Assembly (NCBI GenBank): GCA_024305745.1
Contig: JAHRBS010000009.1
Coordinates: 1,736,001-1,800,000, forward strand
Direction: 5' to 3'
DNA: 64,000 bases
DNA from: Polyporus tsugae
Taxonomy: Eukaryota > Basidiomycota > Agaricomycetes > Polyporales > Polyporaceae
Each line of letters begins with the position of its first letter. Position 1 is the stretch's first letter. Made by a program: the position numbers and the translations under genes. Below, piece after piece: positions 46,620-58,337 of this stretch. The notes beneath the pieces were generated by a model. It had not been told where the DNA came from. It saw only the letters and a list, made by a program, of their open reading frames with translations, and ran no database searches.

Positions 46620-47291
46620 TGCCCGCCGGGGGGGGGTCTCGGCGATGCACCATCCCCCAATTTTAGCGAGAGTTTCGAGCAGTCATCCGTGTCTGCACTT
46701 GGTGGATCTAAGTGGAGAACAGGTGGGGCGGGCGCGGTCCCGCCGACAGACGTCGTAGATTCCCGATGCCGAAGGTTGACGTCGACGCCAGGAAGCCCAA
46801 TTTCGGAGATGATGTGGACATGGTTGTGAACAGCGGTCCTTTGTCTTTCTTTACAAATGGCTCAGTCCCCATTAATGTTCATACCGGTCGTAGCGCTTTG
46901 ACGGGGATACAAGGGTCTGCGGTGAGAAAGTTGTGCTCTGGCGCTCGGCTTTCGAGTGGCTCATATTGAGTCGGATTCCCCGCTCGGCCTATAGCTTGCA
47001 ACTCACATTGAATGGCCGGCCTCTTAGTCGTGCATAGGAGGCAATAGGAGGACTGTTAAAATCCGTCTATGGGACTCCGACCGGAATGCCGATCGGTATT
47101 TCCTTCCTCAGTCGCGCGAAACTTTCGTCTGATCATGAATCATTGTAATTTGTCGTCATTCATGGTCACCATGCTGCCGGCGTCACCAAAACGACTATCA
47201 GATCAATGCACACTCGCTCCGGATATTCTACTGCACGAGATCTAATCATGTCTCGTGCGCGGAACCTCTGGAGTCTGGACCCACCCGCTCT
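46620..47291. other. Intergenic, nothing recognised
   Basis: A G-run (GGGGGGG) lies at 46629-46636, and a short palindromic A/T region near 47140. No gene is supported. Confidence 0.45.
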
Positions 47292-49663
47292 CTACAGTAC
47301 CTTCACCTTCAACCGCATCTCCGGCTTCGTGCTCTGTTCGCCCATCGTGGGGTAGCTGACCGCGGAGAAGTTCCACGTTATCTCTTGGCCGGTCAACTCG
47401 AACGCGAAGGTCGGCAACAGAGTAGCGAGGATGACCTCTGGAAAGAGACGCGCCGCTGATGTCAGATTGCGTACTGCGGTAGACAGGGTGTACGGAAGGC
47501 GTACTCGTTTCGACCTGTGAGAACATGAAACCGCTGGGAAGTAGCACAAGCATGAGCATCGATATCCAACAAAGACGGATGGGACGACCGGCCTACATGC
47601 ACGCCCGAGACCCTGCGGCGAAGGTCATGCTGTGGATGGGACCATTAGCACAGGCGCGGCATAGAAACGATACAACCCACGACCGTTGCAAGCACTCACA
47701 GATTCGAGTAGACTCCCGGAATGTGTGCATCCTCCACGGCTTTGGGGAGGGGCGACAGCCAGCGCTCCGGCTTCCACTCATTGGTGTCGTCGCCCCACAG
47801 TTCTGGCGCGTTGTTCGTGGCCTGATAATTCAGGATTAGGGATGTGCCCCTCGAGATGACGAGCTCGTTCATAGTAGTCCCATCGCGTCCGCGAACGGGT
47901 GTAGAGAGCGGGAGAACCGTATCCTTTATAGCGCTGTGTGTAGTAACAACGAGAACGTGTCGACACCCTGTCAGGGCTGCGAGGTGCGTTGGAGAAAGAT
48001 GGAGCACTCACATTCGGGGTGCGTAGGTAACCGGGGCGTATAGACGGAGTGTCTCACGGAACACGGCATCCAGGTAGGGGAGCTTTATGAGGTCGTCGTA
48101 GGAGATGTCGGTGTCGCCTCCAGGCCCACCTTGCGCTTCTACAATCTCGGCACGTAGCCTCTCCTGCACGGAGGGGTTCTCAGCGAGAAGATTGAGGATA
48201 CGGGAAAGGGCATTCGACGTGGTGTCCATGCCCGCGAGGATGAAGGTCCTAATGACAAAGCGTCAACCAAAAATGCGATAAAGGCGAACATGGAATATGA
48301 CCGAGCACTCACGACATATGTGCAAGGAGTTCTTCGTCCGACAGCATTTCCTTCACTGCCGCTGCCATATTCGCCTTGACTTCACATACTACCCCATCAG
48401 TGTCGGTATCGGGGAAGCTGAACGCGGAGAGAGACGTACGGCAGACACTCATGATATCCTTCCCCTCGCCAACTTCCTGCAACAGCGCATTGTCTCCCTT
48501 GCTTAAGGCCGCCTTTCTTTCTTCGATAATTCTTAGCGAGTGCTCGTGTACAGTGTCCGAGAGATGCAACAGGTGTTTGAGGCCCCGATGGGGTATTAGG
48601 CCTAATGCCCGCTTGATAAACGCATCGGAGCAGATGTATGTGAGCGGTTCAATCGCGGACCAGAAGAACTGGAAGGGGCCGTATACAGGACTTCATGGCA
48701 AGGATCAACGACCAATCAACGCAAAATCTTGGATAGAAACGTACAAGAACATCTTCAGGGACTCTCCGTATGGGTCGTTAGAGTCGTCGACGAAGTTGTC
48801 AAAGGAATATCCCAGGCCTGCCTGCCCAAGAATCTCGAGCGTCGTCCGCGCCATCCAAGAGTTGATGTCAAGCACCTTTGAACTGCCGTCCGTAGGCACA
48901 CGAGCAGAGAGTGCACTACGCATCTGCCACGGCCGTCCACTGCACTCAGGATACGACTGCAGTAGAACAATAGCCCACTCACCTTGCGTGAAACGCTGTA
49001 GAAGATATTGCTCATATCGCGAAGGTGGTGGTTCGAGAACACAGGGTTCATCAGCTTCCTCTGTCTCTTGTGCTGCATGCCTTCGGTGGTGAGCAGGCTG
49101 GGACCGATGAGGATGATCAGATCACTGAGCAAGGCAAACTGTTATTAAAAAATTCGAGACTCAAGCCGACGGGAATGAAGGAGGATCCGCACTTAGAAGG
49201 AGCGATAGATTTGGCGTAGGACTCCTGATCTTTGACCCCGATCGCTTGTAGGGCTTTCACGTCGTGAATCACCAGAAAACGTTTCTGCATCACGATCGGT
49301 TAAATATCACAACTGAGGAGAACGGACGCGTACAGTAAAACTAGACTTACACCGAGGAAACCCCTTATCAGAGAGACGGCCCCATATGTCTCAACGAGAT
49401 GCGCGCGAAACGCGCCTGCCTTTCGAGTTGAAAAAAATTGGGAGAGGTTCCCTACAAGTCCACCAACGTCACCGTCAGTACATTACCATTACTCGGACGT
49501 AACACCATGTGCACGGCGTACCGTCTTACTCACCGGTCAAGAACGAGGCTGAGGGCGGGCCCGGGATATTGTCGAGAGGCGATCGGAATAAGTAGTTGCT
49601 GAAGCCTTTCAGTCCGGCCAATAGAACCACGACTGCTGTTACCAGCGGGAGGTATGTCGACAT
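47292..49663 (-). CDS. Cytochrome P450 A (tandem pair)
   Basis: Twelve exons (49663-49534, 49451-49351, 49284-49193, 49124-48983, 48923-48745, 48690-48440, 48379-48313, 48248-48012, 47933-47700, 47629-47597, 47533-47505, 47437-47292) give 546 residues, all phases agreeing. There is an N-terminal membrane anchor (LVTAVVVLLAGL) and Pro-rich hinge DNIPGPPSAS; a C-helix region with HKRQRKLMNPVF; I-helix oxygen-binding LAGMDTTS; K-helix ETLR; KPERW; and heme loop FAAGSRACIG with the Cys ligand. It is an ER-bound monooxygenase needing P450 reductase. The heme loop has Ser where Pro is commoner. The substrate is unknown; position next to SDRs suggests oxidation coupled with reduction or dehydrogenation. 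Confidence 0.92.
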
Positions 49664-49724
49664 GAAGTTTCTGTGGACGAGTGTGATCTCGAGAGAGATA
49701 CCGATCCTACGGACTAGGGAGGCA

Positions 49725-49731
49725 CTTATAA
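49725..49731 (-). promoter_or_regulatory. TATA box of P450 A
   Basis: TTATAAG-type element (TATAAG on the minus strand), about 62 bp before the start codon. Confidence 0.5.
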
Positions 49732-50790
49732 ACTCTTGGCGGAACCGAGAGGTGGAGAGCCGATGCAGTGGGGCCGGGTGGGAGCGAGTTCTACGACCGG
49801 CGAGTCACTGGTAAAGTCCTGTCATATCTCGATTTCACGGCTTCTATTCTTCTGACCTTCACACGTTCCGCCGCGCGGACGATCATCGGGCCAGTGTATG
49901 GCGTCCGAGCGGCTATAGGATGCAGCGGTTGGTGTATTACGGTGGGGCAGAACCAGGCAGCGGATCGCCTCCATCATGAGGCCGAAGTGTTTGATGTGCT
50001 AAGCCCATCCATGCCACTGAAACACATGAATGAGCAACGTAAGTGTGTTCGTAGTACTACGGTGAGGGATGTATTAGCAGCCAACTTACCGGTGGTCGAT
50101 AGCCAACGGTGATAAGGAGGCTACAAGTTGCTAGTCAAGTCTGCCCCGGTGTTCCATGGGAGTGCATGCATATGATCGTCGGAATCACACTTAAAGAACA
50201 ATTTCAGTGCGGAATGCAAGACACGATTATGAATAACGCGCACTTAGCAACAACTTCTATGGGAGTCGGATAGCCCACGACGGTCAGCAATCCCCGCTGT
50301 TGGAGTCAAGTAAGAGTCATTTTCGAAGCGCTTATAATTTTAACTTCCCCCTCCGGCACGGAGTCGGAAAAAGAGTCACGTTTCGCGACCGTTACGCCTT
50401 GTCTTCTCCCGACCAGCTTTCAATACCTTCAATAAACCCTCCTTGCATGCAAGATGACGGTCATATTTTGTAGGTCGGAAGTATTTTGTATCGGATCAAG
50501 TAATATACCCCGCCGCCGGTCCAATGGAGGGGACATCAGGGCAGTTGTTCGCAGAGAATCTGGTTGCTTTGGCACGTATCTGGGTAGAACTTGTTTGGAA
50601 CAAAACGAGAGTCCGTGTTAGCATCCGTGCCTCGCTCGTCACGATGGACCGGATGCAGGAGAACGCGGCCGCATACCGCAGACGAATGGTTTCAGGACTT
50701 TACCGCCACTATAACCAACATATAAGGCATATATGAGCATTAACAAGGCATGACATACACCAGTCGGACATGGAACTCACCTGATGCTCC
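49732..50790. other. Intergenic between the P450 genes, nothing recognised
   Basis: About 1 kb with no gene. It carries a second CGTAGTACTACG palindrome at 50050-50061. Confidence 0.5.
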
Positions 50791-53097
50791 CTACAAAGCC
50801 TTCACCCTCAATAGCATCTCGGATTTCGTGCTTTCCTCTCCCATCGTGGGATACATGACGGCTGAGGAGTTCCATGTGATCTCTTGGTCGGTCAACTCGA
50901 ACGCGAAGCTTGACAACACAGTGGCGAGGACGATCTCTAAAGTGGGATGGACATATTGTCGGCCACGCTTCTAGACATGCTGTACAAAGGATGACGTACT
51001 CATTTCGAGCTGTGAGAACTTGAAACCGCTGCGACATAGTACGAGAATGAGTACAGTTTGCGAATGCAGGGGGGAGGAAGACCTACATGCACGACCGCAC
51101 CCCTCCGGAAAACGTCATGCTACATCATGGGCGTTAGCGAAGCCGCCTGAAAGAGCACGGGATGATCAATTGATTCCAAGCACCCACAGATTCGAGTAGA
51201 CTCCCGGGATGCGTGCATCTTCCAGGGCCTTGGGGAAAGGTGATAGCCAACGCTCCGGCTTCCACTTGTTCGCGTCGTCTCCCCACAGTTCCGCAGCACT
51301 GTTGCTGCCCTGATAGTCCATGATCATGACGGTGCCCTTCGGGACGACGACCTCGTGCATCGTGGCGCCATCACGTCCGCGAACGGGTGCCGAGAGCGGC
51401 AGAAGCAGGTCCTTCGCAGCCCTACAAGAACGAGTGTGTGTCGCGTTAACTGCGAGGTAATAGGGTTGGAGATGGAGCACATACAAGCGAGGTGTAATGG
51501 CAACCGGGGCATACAAGCGGAGCGTCTCGCGGCACACGGCATCGAGATATGGGAGCTTGACGAGGTCATCGTAGGAGATGTTGATGTCCCCTCCAGGTAC
51601 ACCTTGCGCTTCGACGATCTCGGCTCGTAGCTTCTCCTGCACGGAGAGGTTCTGGGCCAACGTGTGTAGGATACGCGAAAGCGCATTCGAGGTCGTGTCC
51701 ATGCCCGCGAGAATGAAGGTCCTTGCGGCAAAAGCTCAGTCATGAGGGTCAGGAAGAATATAAAAGACGACTCACGAGGTCTGTGCGAGAATCTCATCGT
51801 CCGTCATCTTTTCCTTCTCTTCCGCTGCCATGTTCGCCTTGACTAACGTCGGCGTCAGCGTCATTGTTGATGCCTCCTAAACGCTGGAAGATACACACGA
51901 CAGATACTCATAATATCCTTCCCCTCACCTACTTCGTGCAGCAGTGCGTCGTTTCCCTCCTTCAACACCGCCTTCTTCTCATCGATGATCCTTTGCGAGT
52001 GCTCGCGCATGGTGTCGGAGACCTTCATAAGGCGCTGGACGTTTTCATTCGGCATCAGCCTAAGGAGTCGTCGAAGGGAAGCGTCGGATAAGACGTATGA
52101 GAGCTGTTCGATTATGAACCCGAATGTCTGGAATCGGATGAACGCGGGGCTTCACCACCACATCAGAAACCTATCAGTATACATTCAACACGTAAAATTA
52201 GAGAGGCATAACATACAAGAACATTGTAAGAGATTCTCCATACGGGTCGGTGGAGTCTTCAACAAAGTCATCAAAGGAATACCCCAGGCCCGCCTGCCCC
52301 AGCATCTCCAGTGTTGTCCGCGCTATCCACCCATTAACGTCAAGGACCTTCGCCGTACCGTCGCCAGGAACACGAGTGGCGAGTGCACTCCGCATCTGAA
52401 ATGATTCCCGAGCACGCTAAGGCTGCGGCCAAGGAAAGGGACAAAGAAGCACACACCTTGCGCGCAACGTTGTAGAAGATGTGGGTCATGTTGCGCAGGT
52501 GGGCCGCCGAGAATACGGGGTTCAACAGCTTCCGCTGTCTTCTGTGCCGGGCACCGACGGTCGTCAACACGCTCGGACCGAGGAAGACATGCATCGCGCT
52601 GCAGAGCGCGCGTCAGGTCTCGAGGCTCAAACGGATCGAAAGAAGACACGTCACATACTGGGATGGGGTGACCGACTTGGTGTAGAACTCCTGGTCCTTG
52701 ACCGCCACCGCATGCAGGGCCATCGGGTCGTGAACCATCAGGAACCGTCTCTGGGTTATGCTCCGTGAGATCTAGTAGAGCTGATTCTGTTCTGTAACGA
52801 GGGACTTACACCGAAGATCCCCTTGAGGAGATATATGGACCCATATGTCTCCGTGGTATGCGCCAAGAACTTCCAGGCCTTCCGGTTCAATAACTGAGGG
52901 AAGTGGCCTGCAAACGCACCGGGGTCATGATCGTTGCGTCATGGAAGAAATGGGCTGCGCAACCCACCAGTCAAGAGTGAAGCCGGAGGAGGACCTGGAA
53001 TGTTGTCGAGCGGTGATCGGAACAAGTAGTTACCAAAGATCTTGAGCCCTAGGAAGACAACCGCGAGTGCCGCGGCCAGAAAAAGGAAGGCTGTCAT
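50791..53097 (-). CDS. Cytochrome P450 B (tandem pair)
   Basis: Twelve exons (53097-52968, 52907-52810, 52750-52659, 52598-52457, 52395-52217, 52149-51899, 51842-51776, 51721-51485, 51421-51188, 51119-51087, 51028-51000, 50936-50791) give 545 residues. Eleven of the twelve exons have exactly the lengths found in P450 A (exon 2 is one codon shorter), so the two are tandem duplicates. Motifs are anchor FLFLAAALAVVFLG, DNIPGPPPAS, HRRQRKLLNPVFS, LAGMDTTS, ETLR, KPERW and heme loop FSGGVRSCIG. It should be a working ER monooxygenase. Differences cluster in the substrate-recognition region after exon 5 (PAFIRFQTFGFI against PVYGPFQFFWSA). Confidence 0.92.
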
Positions 53098-53155
53098 GCT
53101 GGGATTCGAACTTGTGTCTATACTTGTGCTGAGATGTGTTGATTCTGTGGATGGC

Positions 53156-53162
53156 CTTATAA
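53156..53162 (-). promoter_or_regulatory. TATA box of P450 B
   Basis: TTATAAG on the minus strand, 59 bp before the start codon. The upstream 170 bp are duplicated at 58.46-58.63 kb. Confidence 0.55.
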
Positions 53163-53324
53163 CCCTGCGGGTCCGCATGAAATACATATACTCACGTGTG
53201 ACCATCGCAGTTCAAGAGGAAAGGGTAACCTGAGGGCTGTGTATGCATGATGGCGGTGCATGTGCAGAAGACGTCAGCGAAGATTAGAGTTCTTGCTGAG
53301 CTCGGCGGTTACACAAGTACCCCG

Positions 53325-54150
53325 ACTTGGAGCTCGCGCGACTCAGACGAGACGCTGTCAACTACCCGGTCAGCGCTCTGCAGGAACTGGAATCTGTGGT
53401 AAACTCTCACTGGTACGGTAATTTCGGCCCCATTGAAATGAAACAAGGGCCCGATGGGACATGGTGAAGCCTGCAGCATCTCCATTACGAACCACGACAC
53501 GAAGGTACACTCAGTGAACCCGGGTAGTATCTGACACAAGGTTCCCTTGAGTACACATGGCTTGAGGAGGCTTCCAAGAATGTTCCACTCACCACAATGC
53601 ACACTTCGAACAAAGCAGCTGGAGGATGATCAATGTAACTGTCCGAGGACTCGATGGAGGTGTAGTTGGGACCAGACAACTTAGACCGGCGGCGGGATGA
53701 TGAACATGCGGCCACGTGGCGTTGTTCTCCCGCTGGGCGCCACACGGCTTGTCAACAGACTGCCATGATTTATCTGTACCAGTGATTCCTCCAGGATTCC
53801 TCTACTAGTATCATCCTCCAATGGCCGCGGGTGCGTATGAACAGCCTACCATGTCGTGCGATCTACATCTGGGAGATCGAAACAGACAGGGTGCTCTTGT
53901 CGGAATTGTGACGCAATCGGGCTCCTTCCTGTGTATCTAGTATGTACTCTGCGAATTTGAATGGTACTCTCATGATCTGACTTGTTAGGAATATAGGCTC
54001 AGATCTACTTATACTTTGGGAAACACTGAAGATATCACTTCATTTCCCAATTCCCCGGGGTTCTGGCAGGCGCAACCCTCGTATCGCCATCCTAGCATTT
54101 CTATGCCAAACCAGTGAAGGTATCGAGTGCTCATCCTTTCTTTCGCTCTT
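53325..54150. other. Intergenic, nothing recognised
   Basis: No supportable frame. The interval separates the P450 B promoter from the plus-strand UstYa-like relic. Confidence 0.45.
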
Positions 54151-54706
54151 ACCTGTCCTCGTTACTGTACCTCAATTGGAGCATGAGTTGAAATCAAACG
54201 GTAAGTCGATTGACCAGAGCTTCGCATGCCAGTCTGAACCCTCAACTGTCTTCTCTCCAGGCGGCGTATGGGACGTCCAGCGCAAGCCCGCCACCTTCGC
54301 CTTCGACAGCGGCCTCCGCTACGACCTCAATGCCTCGTAGGCCTGGGGCGCGCTCGTCCCGGGCGAGGGCCTCGTCCACGACGGCGCGCACCGCGAGCCG
54401 TTCATGGTGGCCATGTTCCACCAGCTGCGTTGCCTCGACGTCATGCGCGACCAACTGACGAAGCCGCCCGCGTAGCGTGACGAGCAGCCCGCGCGGCACT
54501 GCATGAACTACATCCGACAGATGATCCTGTGCCGCAGCGACACCCATCTCGACCCGTATCAGTATCCGTTCAACATCCATCCCGTCGAGCCGCATCCCAT
54601 CCGCAGGTGCTTGGATTGGCGCGCGGTGTACGAGGCGGTGGAGAAGAATCAGAAGGAGTATGCCGAGTGGACGCGCAACCTGAGTCCCAACATTAGGCTC
54701 CGATAG
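54151..54706 (+). pseudogene. UstYa-like (DUF3328) protein relic, two in-frame stops
   Basis: A short upstream piece ends ELKSN at a GTAAGT donor (54201). Exon 54261-54706 then reads GGVWDVQRKP, and further on the two UstYa-family motifs: MFHQLRCLDVMR (normally HxxHC; the second His is Arg) and HCMNYIRQMILCRSDTHLDP. TAG codons in frame at 54338-54340 and 54473-54475 break it. UstYa-type proteins act as oxidases or cyclases in fungal peptide and other metabolite pathways, usually beside P450s. Frame and length are otherwise kept, so the inactivation looks fairly recent. Confidence 0.8.
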
Positions 54707-54716
54707 AGTTGGATTT

Positions 54717-55355
54717 GGAGGGCATGGACAGCCTCAGGCTTTGGGAATGTCCACGTAACAAATGTTATGTATCCCTGATTGACGGATCCGGACTTACTCT
54801 GAAGCCTTTCAGTCTTCAAGTCTTCTCGCCCCAGGAACTGTGAGCCGCTGGCGTGATGTCATCGAACAACGCTCGCGCGTTACCGAGAATCTTTCCGGCC
54901 GCTACATCGTCTTGGGGACGCTCGAGTGGCATACGTCCACGAGCTGTCGCCGCAGGACATAAGTTACAGATGGGTGTTCTGATGCAGATGACTGGCGCTC
55001 TGGTGGATTTTTGTTCCCATTTGGAAACGTATACGGAAATCCGCCGAAAGGTCTGTTATCCTCTACTTATGCATCGTCATATGATACTGATATGGAAGCA
55101 CTGTAGGTACAAAATCAAATACAGACGCAGATGCAGGTGGAGTCGATCGCAAGTTTGGTCTATCATACATCACCGGGGGGGGTCTGTCAGAGAATAGACC
55201 TCAGTGGTACTCCGTCATATTTGAACGCTGTCTATCAACTTACCGGAGTCATTGGATCTCTGGTAATATCTAGGGACTGTGTCCGAAGCTTGGTCGGTGA
55301 CGGTCAGCCTCGGATTCCTTCGGACGCCAAATGCCGGAATCGAGGGTGATCTGAG
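54717..55355. other. Intergenic, nothing recognised
   Basis: No gene is supported. A short G-run lies near 55175. Confidence 0.45.
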
Positions 55356-55618
55356 TCAATGCCGCCTCGAGAATGCTACGGAAGGCGAGCAAGCGCACTG
55401 ACCATCCCTTCGCTGGTTGTCTCCGCCGAGCCACTCGGCCTCCGTGACCCCGGTGACCACGTCTTCTGGGGCTGCTGGCGTGTCGGGTGAGCACGCCGGG
55501 CACTCTAGGTCAGAAGACAACAAATGCTCGCACCTGCGGGTATTGGTGCAGCGTAGACGGTCAACGCCGTGAAGACGATGAGAAGAGTTGCGAGAAGGAG
55601 GTATCTAGTCGAAGGCAT
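55356..55618 (-). CDS. Candidate small secreted protein A
   Basis: Exons 55618-55534 and 55474-55356 give 67 residues. The first exon encodes a textbook signal peptide (MPSTRYLLLATLLIVFTALT, then VYAAPIPA), cleaved probably after YAA. The mature part is short and polar with two Cys (GQCACSP). The acceptor is a CAGCAG pair, so one Ala may be included or skipped. No family is recognised. It sits beside a similar gene at 55.8-56.0 kb. Confidence 0.45.
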
Positions 55619-55761
55619 TGAGTGGTATGTGTAGATTGCTCAGCCTGTTGGTTGCGCGGTCTCGCTAAGCATACCGTGGATGGCTTTTATACAGCTCCGA
55701 GGAGTGCCTCGAAGGTCCTCCCCGCATCCTCTGCAGGCCTCTAAACCATGCGAGTACTCGA

Positions 55762-56014
55762 TTACCTGCATCCGGCATACGTATGAACGGCTTCCAGTTG
55801 ATAGAAGAGTGGCCAATGCCAGATAAGACACCCCCGTGGTTCTTGGTGTCTATTCCGGGTGTATACGGATATCCTAATCCCTGCATCGGTATCAAGTACC
55901 TCCGAAAGAATGACGACCCGTACCTTCAGTAGCGTGGGGCCCCGCGGGAGCTGTCAACGCCACGACGGCGACGCCTACCAGAGACGTCAATAGTAAGCTG
56001 ATGCGGAGGTCCAT
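55762..56014 (-). CDS. Candidate small secreted protein B
   Basis: Exons 56014-55924 and 55880-55762 would give 69 residues. The first exon again encodes a signal peptide (MDLRISLLLTSLVGVAVVAL, then TAPAGP). The 43 bp intron is short for this genome and the second exon is less convincing, so the 3' structure is uncertain. It shares gene layout (signal-peptide exon, phase-1 intron, second exon of 119 bp) with candidate A, which suggests duplication. Confidence 0.35.
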
Positions 56015-57640
56015 GGTCACGGTGTGGGGTATTCATAGACCCGACGACGGGACGTCAACTTTGAAGGGTGTCCACGCGTCAGCTTTCAACGGATCCCTCA
56101 GCGTACATGTCTGCGCATGCGTACTAGTAATCCAAATGCTTAAAGTCGGCTTTGCAGAGATGCATGTCTCCCTAGCTGTCGCGCTTGCGCGCGGCTATGC
56201 TCCGACCGAACTTCGTCTTCCAGAAACGTCAAGGCCGCCACTCAGTTATTCTCATACTTACGTACATCATGATGTCGAACACAGAGAGAAAGCTCCGTAC
56301 TGTCCGAGTCACAATCAGACGGCTTTTACGAAACGGATCCTACTTGACAGGTCCGATGAGACTCCCCCCGCTGTCTAGAGTAACCTTAAGGATACTAGGA
56401 ATGGTGGGCGGCGACATATCGGACAGTGCAACCTCCGTACATAACGTAGGCTATGCCTGATCATCACCACACGGCAACGAGTCCCCGAAATCCGCAGGCG
56501 ACACAGAAACGACGAGGGGAAGTCGAGTAGTATACCCACCTAATCGGGAAGTATGAAAGACAGCGAGCAACTGGAAAGATACGCATGCGGCTTCCTTGTA
56601 TTCGGTTTTCAGGTGTACGATTAATGATGTACCGTGGGTTTGATACGACTTTCAACTTGCCCTTCGGGGGCACTTGGTGTAACCGACTTCGAGAGACGCG
56701 ATTGCGACACACCACCTCTCCAGGGAATGAATTCTGAGGACAGGTACATGGGTCGTCTCGTAGACACCGCTGTATCTGTACAAAGTGCATTGGAGTGGGG
56801 AGTAGACCCGTTAAACCCTTGCGGCGCACGGTTAGTAAATGAGGAACGCAGGTAGTGCGAGTGCTCCTGACTTGAAAGCACATAATCCTCCACCCTCAGG
56901 ATATCCAGAGGTTTCTCGCCATGCCTCGAGCCGTGCGGAGACAAGGCATTTTGCCTCAATCTTTGCTACGAGAAAGCCATCCAAGTCCGACTCTAGTAGA
57001 GGTGTCTGCAGCGACTACAGAGCGAGCACCACGTTAGGCTCATAAAAACGGGCTTAAGCAGGAGAGCGCACCGTCACGAGCTTCTACCAGTGGGGCACCC
57101 GTTGCAAGGGATACTGCTTGGAATATGAAGAAAGTGAGAGGAAGAAGTAGGATACGCATCCTCGATATGCAGAGTGGGCTGTAGTAGTAGGGTTGGGGGG
57201 TCTCAATGCCCGTTCCACGTCGTTAAAGGGAGAGGTCTCCCGCAGCAAGCTTCAGTCGAGTGCCACAACGAGGCCGGGTATTTCAGTCTCGCGTTCACGC
57301 ATCCCGTTCGCCGGAGTTGTGGCCGCAAGTTAAAACGTAGTGGCGTCAACACCATTGTTTTCATAGCCGCGGAGGAGCCGATGGTCGATCAAACCGCAGA
57401 CAATGCCTGTGCTCTGGCGTCGTAGGCAGTGTGGATAAATCTACATAGAAACAGAATCGCGAGATATAGTAACGTACGATGACCAAGGTATCGGTATCAC
57501 TCACGCATGGGGTCGTTTTGCTCCCCGGTCACCGATAGTACCGGTGCCAGCGCCGTGCTACTTACCTGTCATGATTGCTAGTCCGAGTCCGGCGGTCCTC
57601 AGGCTGGGTGTTTTAAAAGAGTTGTTGTGGCGTGTGGCGC
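56015..57640. other. Gene-poor stretch, nothing recognised
   Basis: About 1.6 kb. A 139-residue minus frame (56464-56883) has no recognisable motif. No repeat or RNA gene was identified. Confidence 0.45.
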
Positions 57641-57749
57641 GATCTATCCGGATGCTCCAGGAGCACCAGATGCATCAAGGGCCCGGAGTTGAACGTTGAC
57701 GATTGCAAGAGAAAGACCAGGGCCTGGGCCGTGGGAGCCGCCACAGCCC

Positions 57750-57797
57750 GAGTCCAAAATGGTAATGTAGACGCGCGGCGGCATCTGTTCCGACAGG
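57750..57797 (-). repeat. Dispersed repeat, copy 3 (fragment)
   Basis: AGTCCAAAATGGTAATGTAG and the following ACGCGCGGCG match copy 2 at 44976 in the same orientation. Only the RVYVTILD-type core and a few flanking bases survive. The SDR relic starts 130 bp away, as at the other two sites. Confidence 0.7.
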
Positions 57798-57925
57798 CCC
57801 GGGTTCCGCCGACAGGTTGGAAATTTGAATGACTCGGATTCGAAGTCCCGGGTCCGCCACCAGCTTTGCTTCTCAACCAACGGGACTATCTTTGCCTTGG
57901 TACGATCTATAGGCTAAGATTAAAT

Positions 57926-58269
57926 TCATTGTAGTGCGTGTAGCCCGAATGCGCTCCAGTTGTCATATGATGCGCCCCAGAAGTTCACCTCGAACATAGT
58001 CCGCGCAGCCTCGTCATGGGCCGCCTCCACCTCTGCAGCAACGGCGTACCTGCCGTTGTTGAATACCACGTCGATGCGGCTGAAGGCTGCCTTGATCTCG
58101 TCGGGCATGGAGACGTCGAGGCGGAGGACGAGGAGCTGCTGGGCAGTTTACTTGGACGCGAGGTCGTTGAGGACCGCCGGCCCCTTGCGGAGGGCCGCGA
58201 CGACGCATTTGCCGTCGGCGAGTGCGACGCGGGCCATCTCGAAGCCGAAGCCCGAGGATGTACTAGTGA
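57926..58269 (-). pseudogene. SDR relic, N-terminal half only
   Basis: Beginning at a CTTGTAG acceptor, the minus frame reads TSTSSGFGFEMARVALADGK, then a TAA where intact copies have Tyr (DLASK-stop-TAQQLLVLRLDVS), then a deletion of about eight residues before RIDVVFNN, and it ends soon after MFEVNFWGA. The catalytic Tyr/Lys exon and the lid are absent. The closest intact copy is SDR 4. Confidence 0.85.
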
Positions 58270-58337
58270 CTACAAGAAGCATTCAGTGAATCGAAACATC
58301 CACACCAGCACATTCAAGAACCTGCAAATGCACCACT

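Noticed and set aside
53101..53114. tRNA B-box-like GTTCGAATCC on the minus strand
   Set aside because: It lies a few bases upstream of the P450 B start codon, and no A-box, stems or acceptor end can be paired around it.
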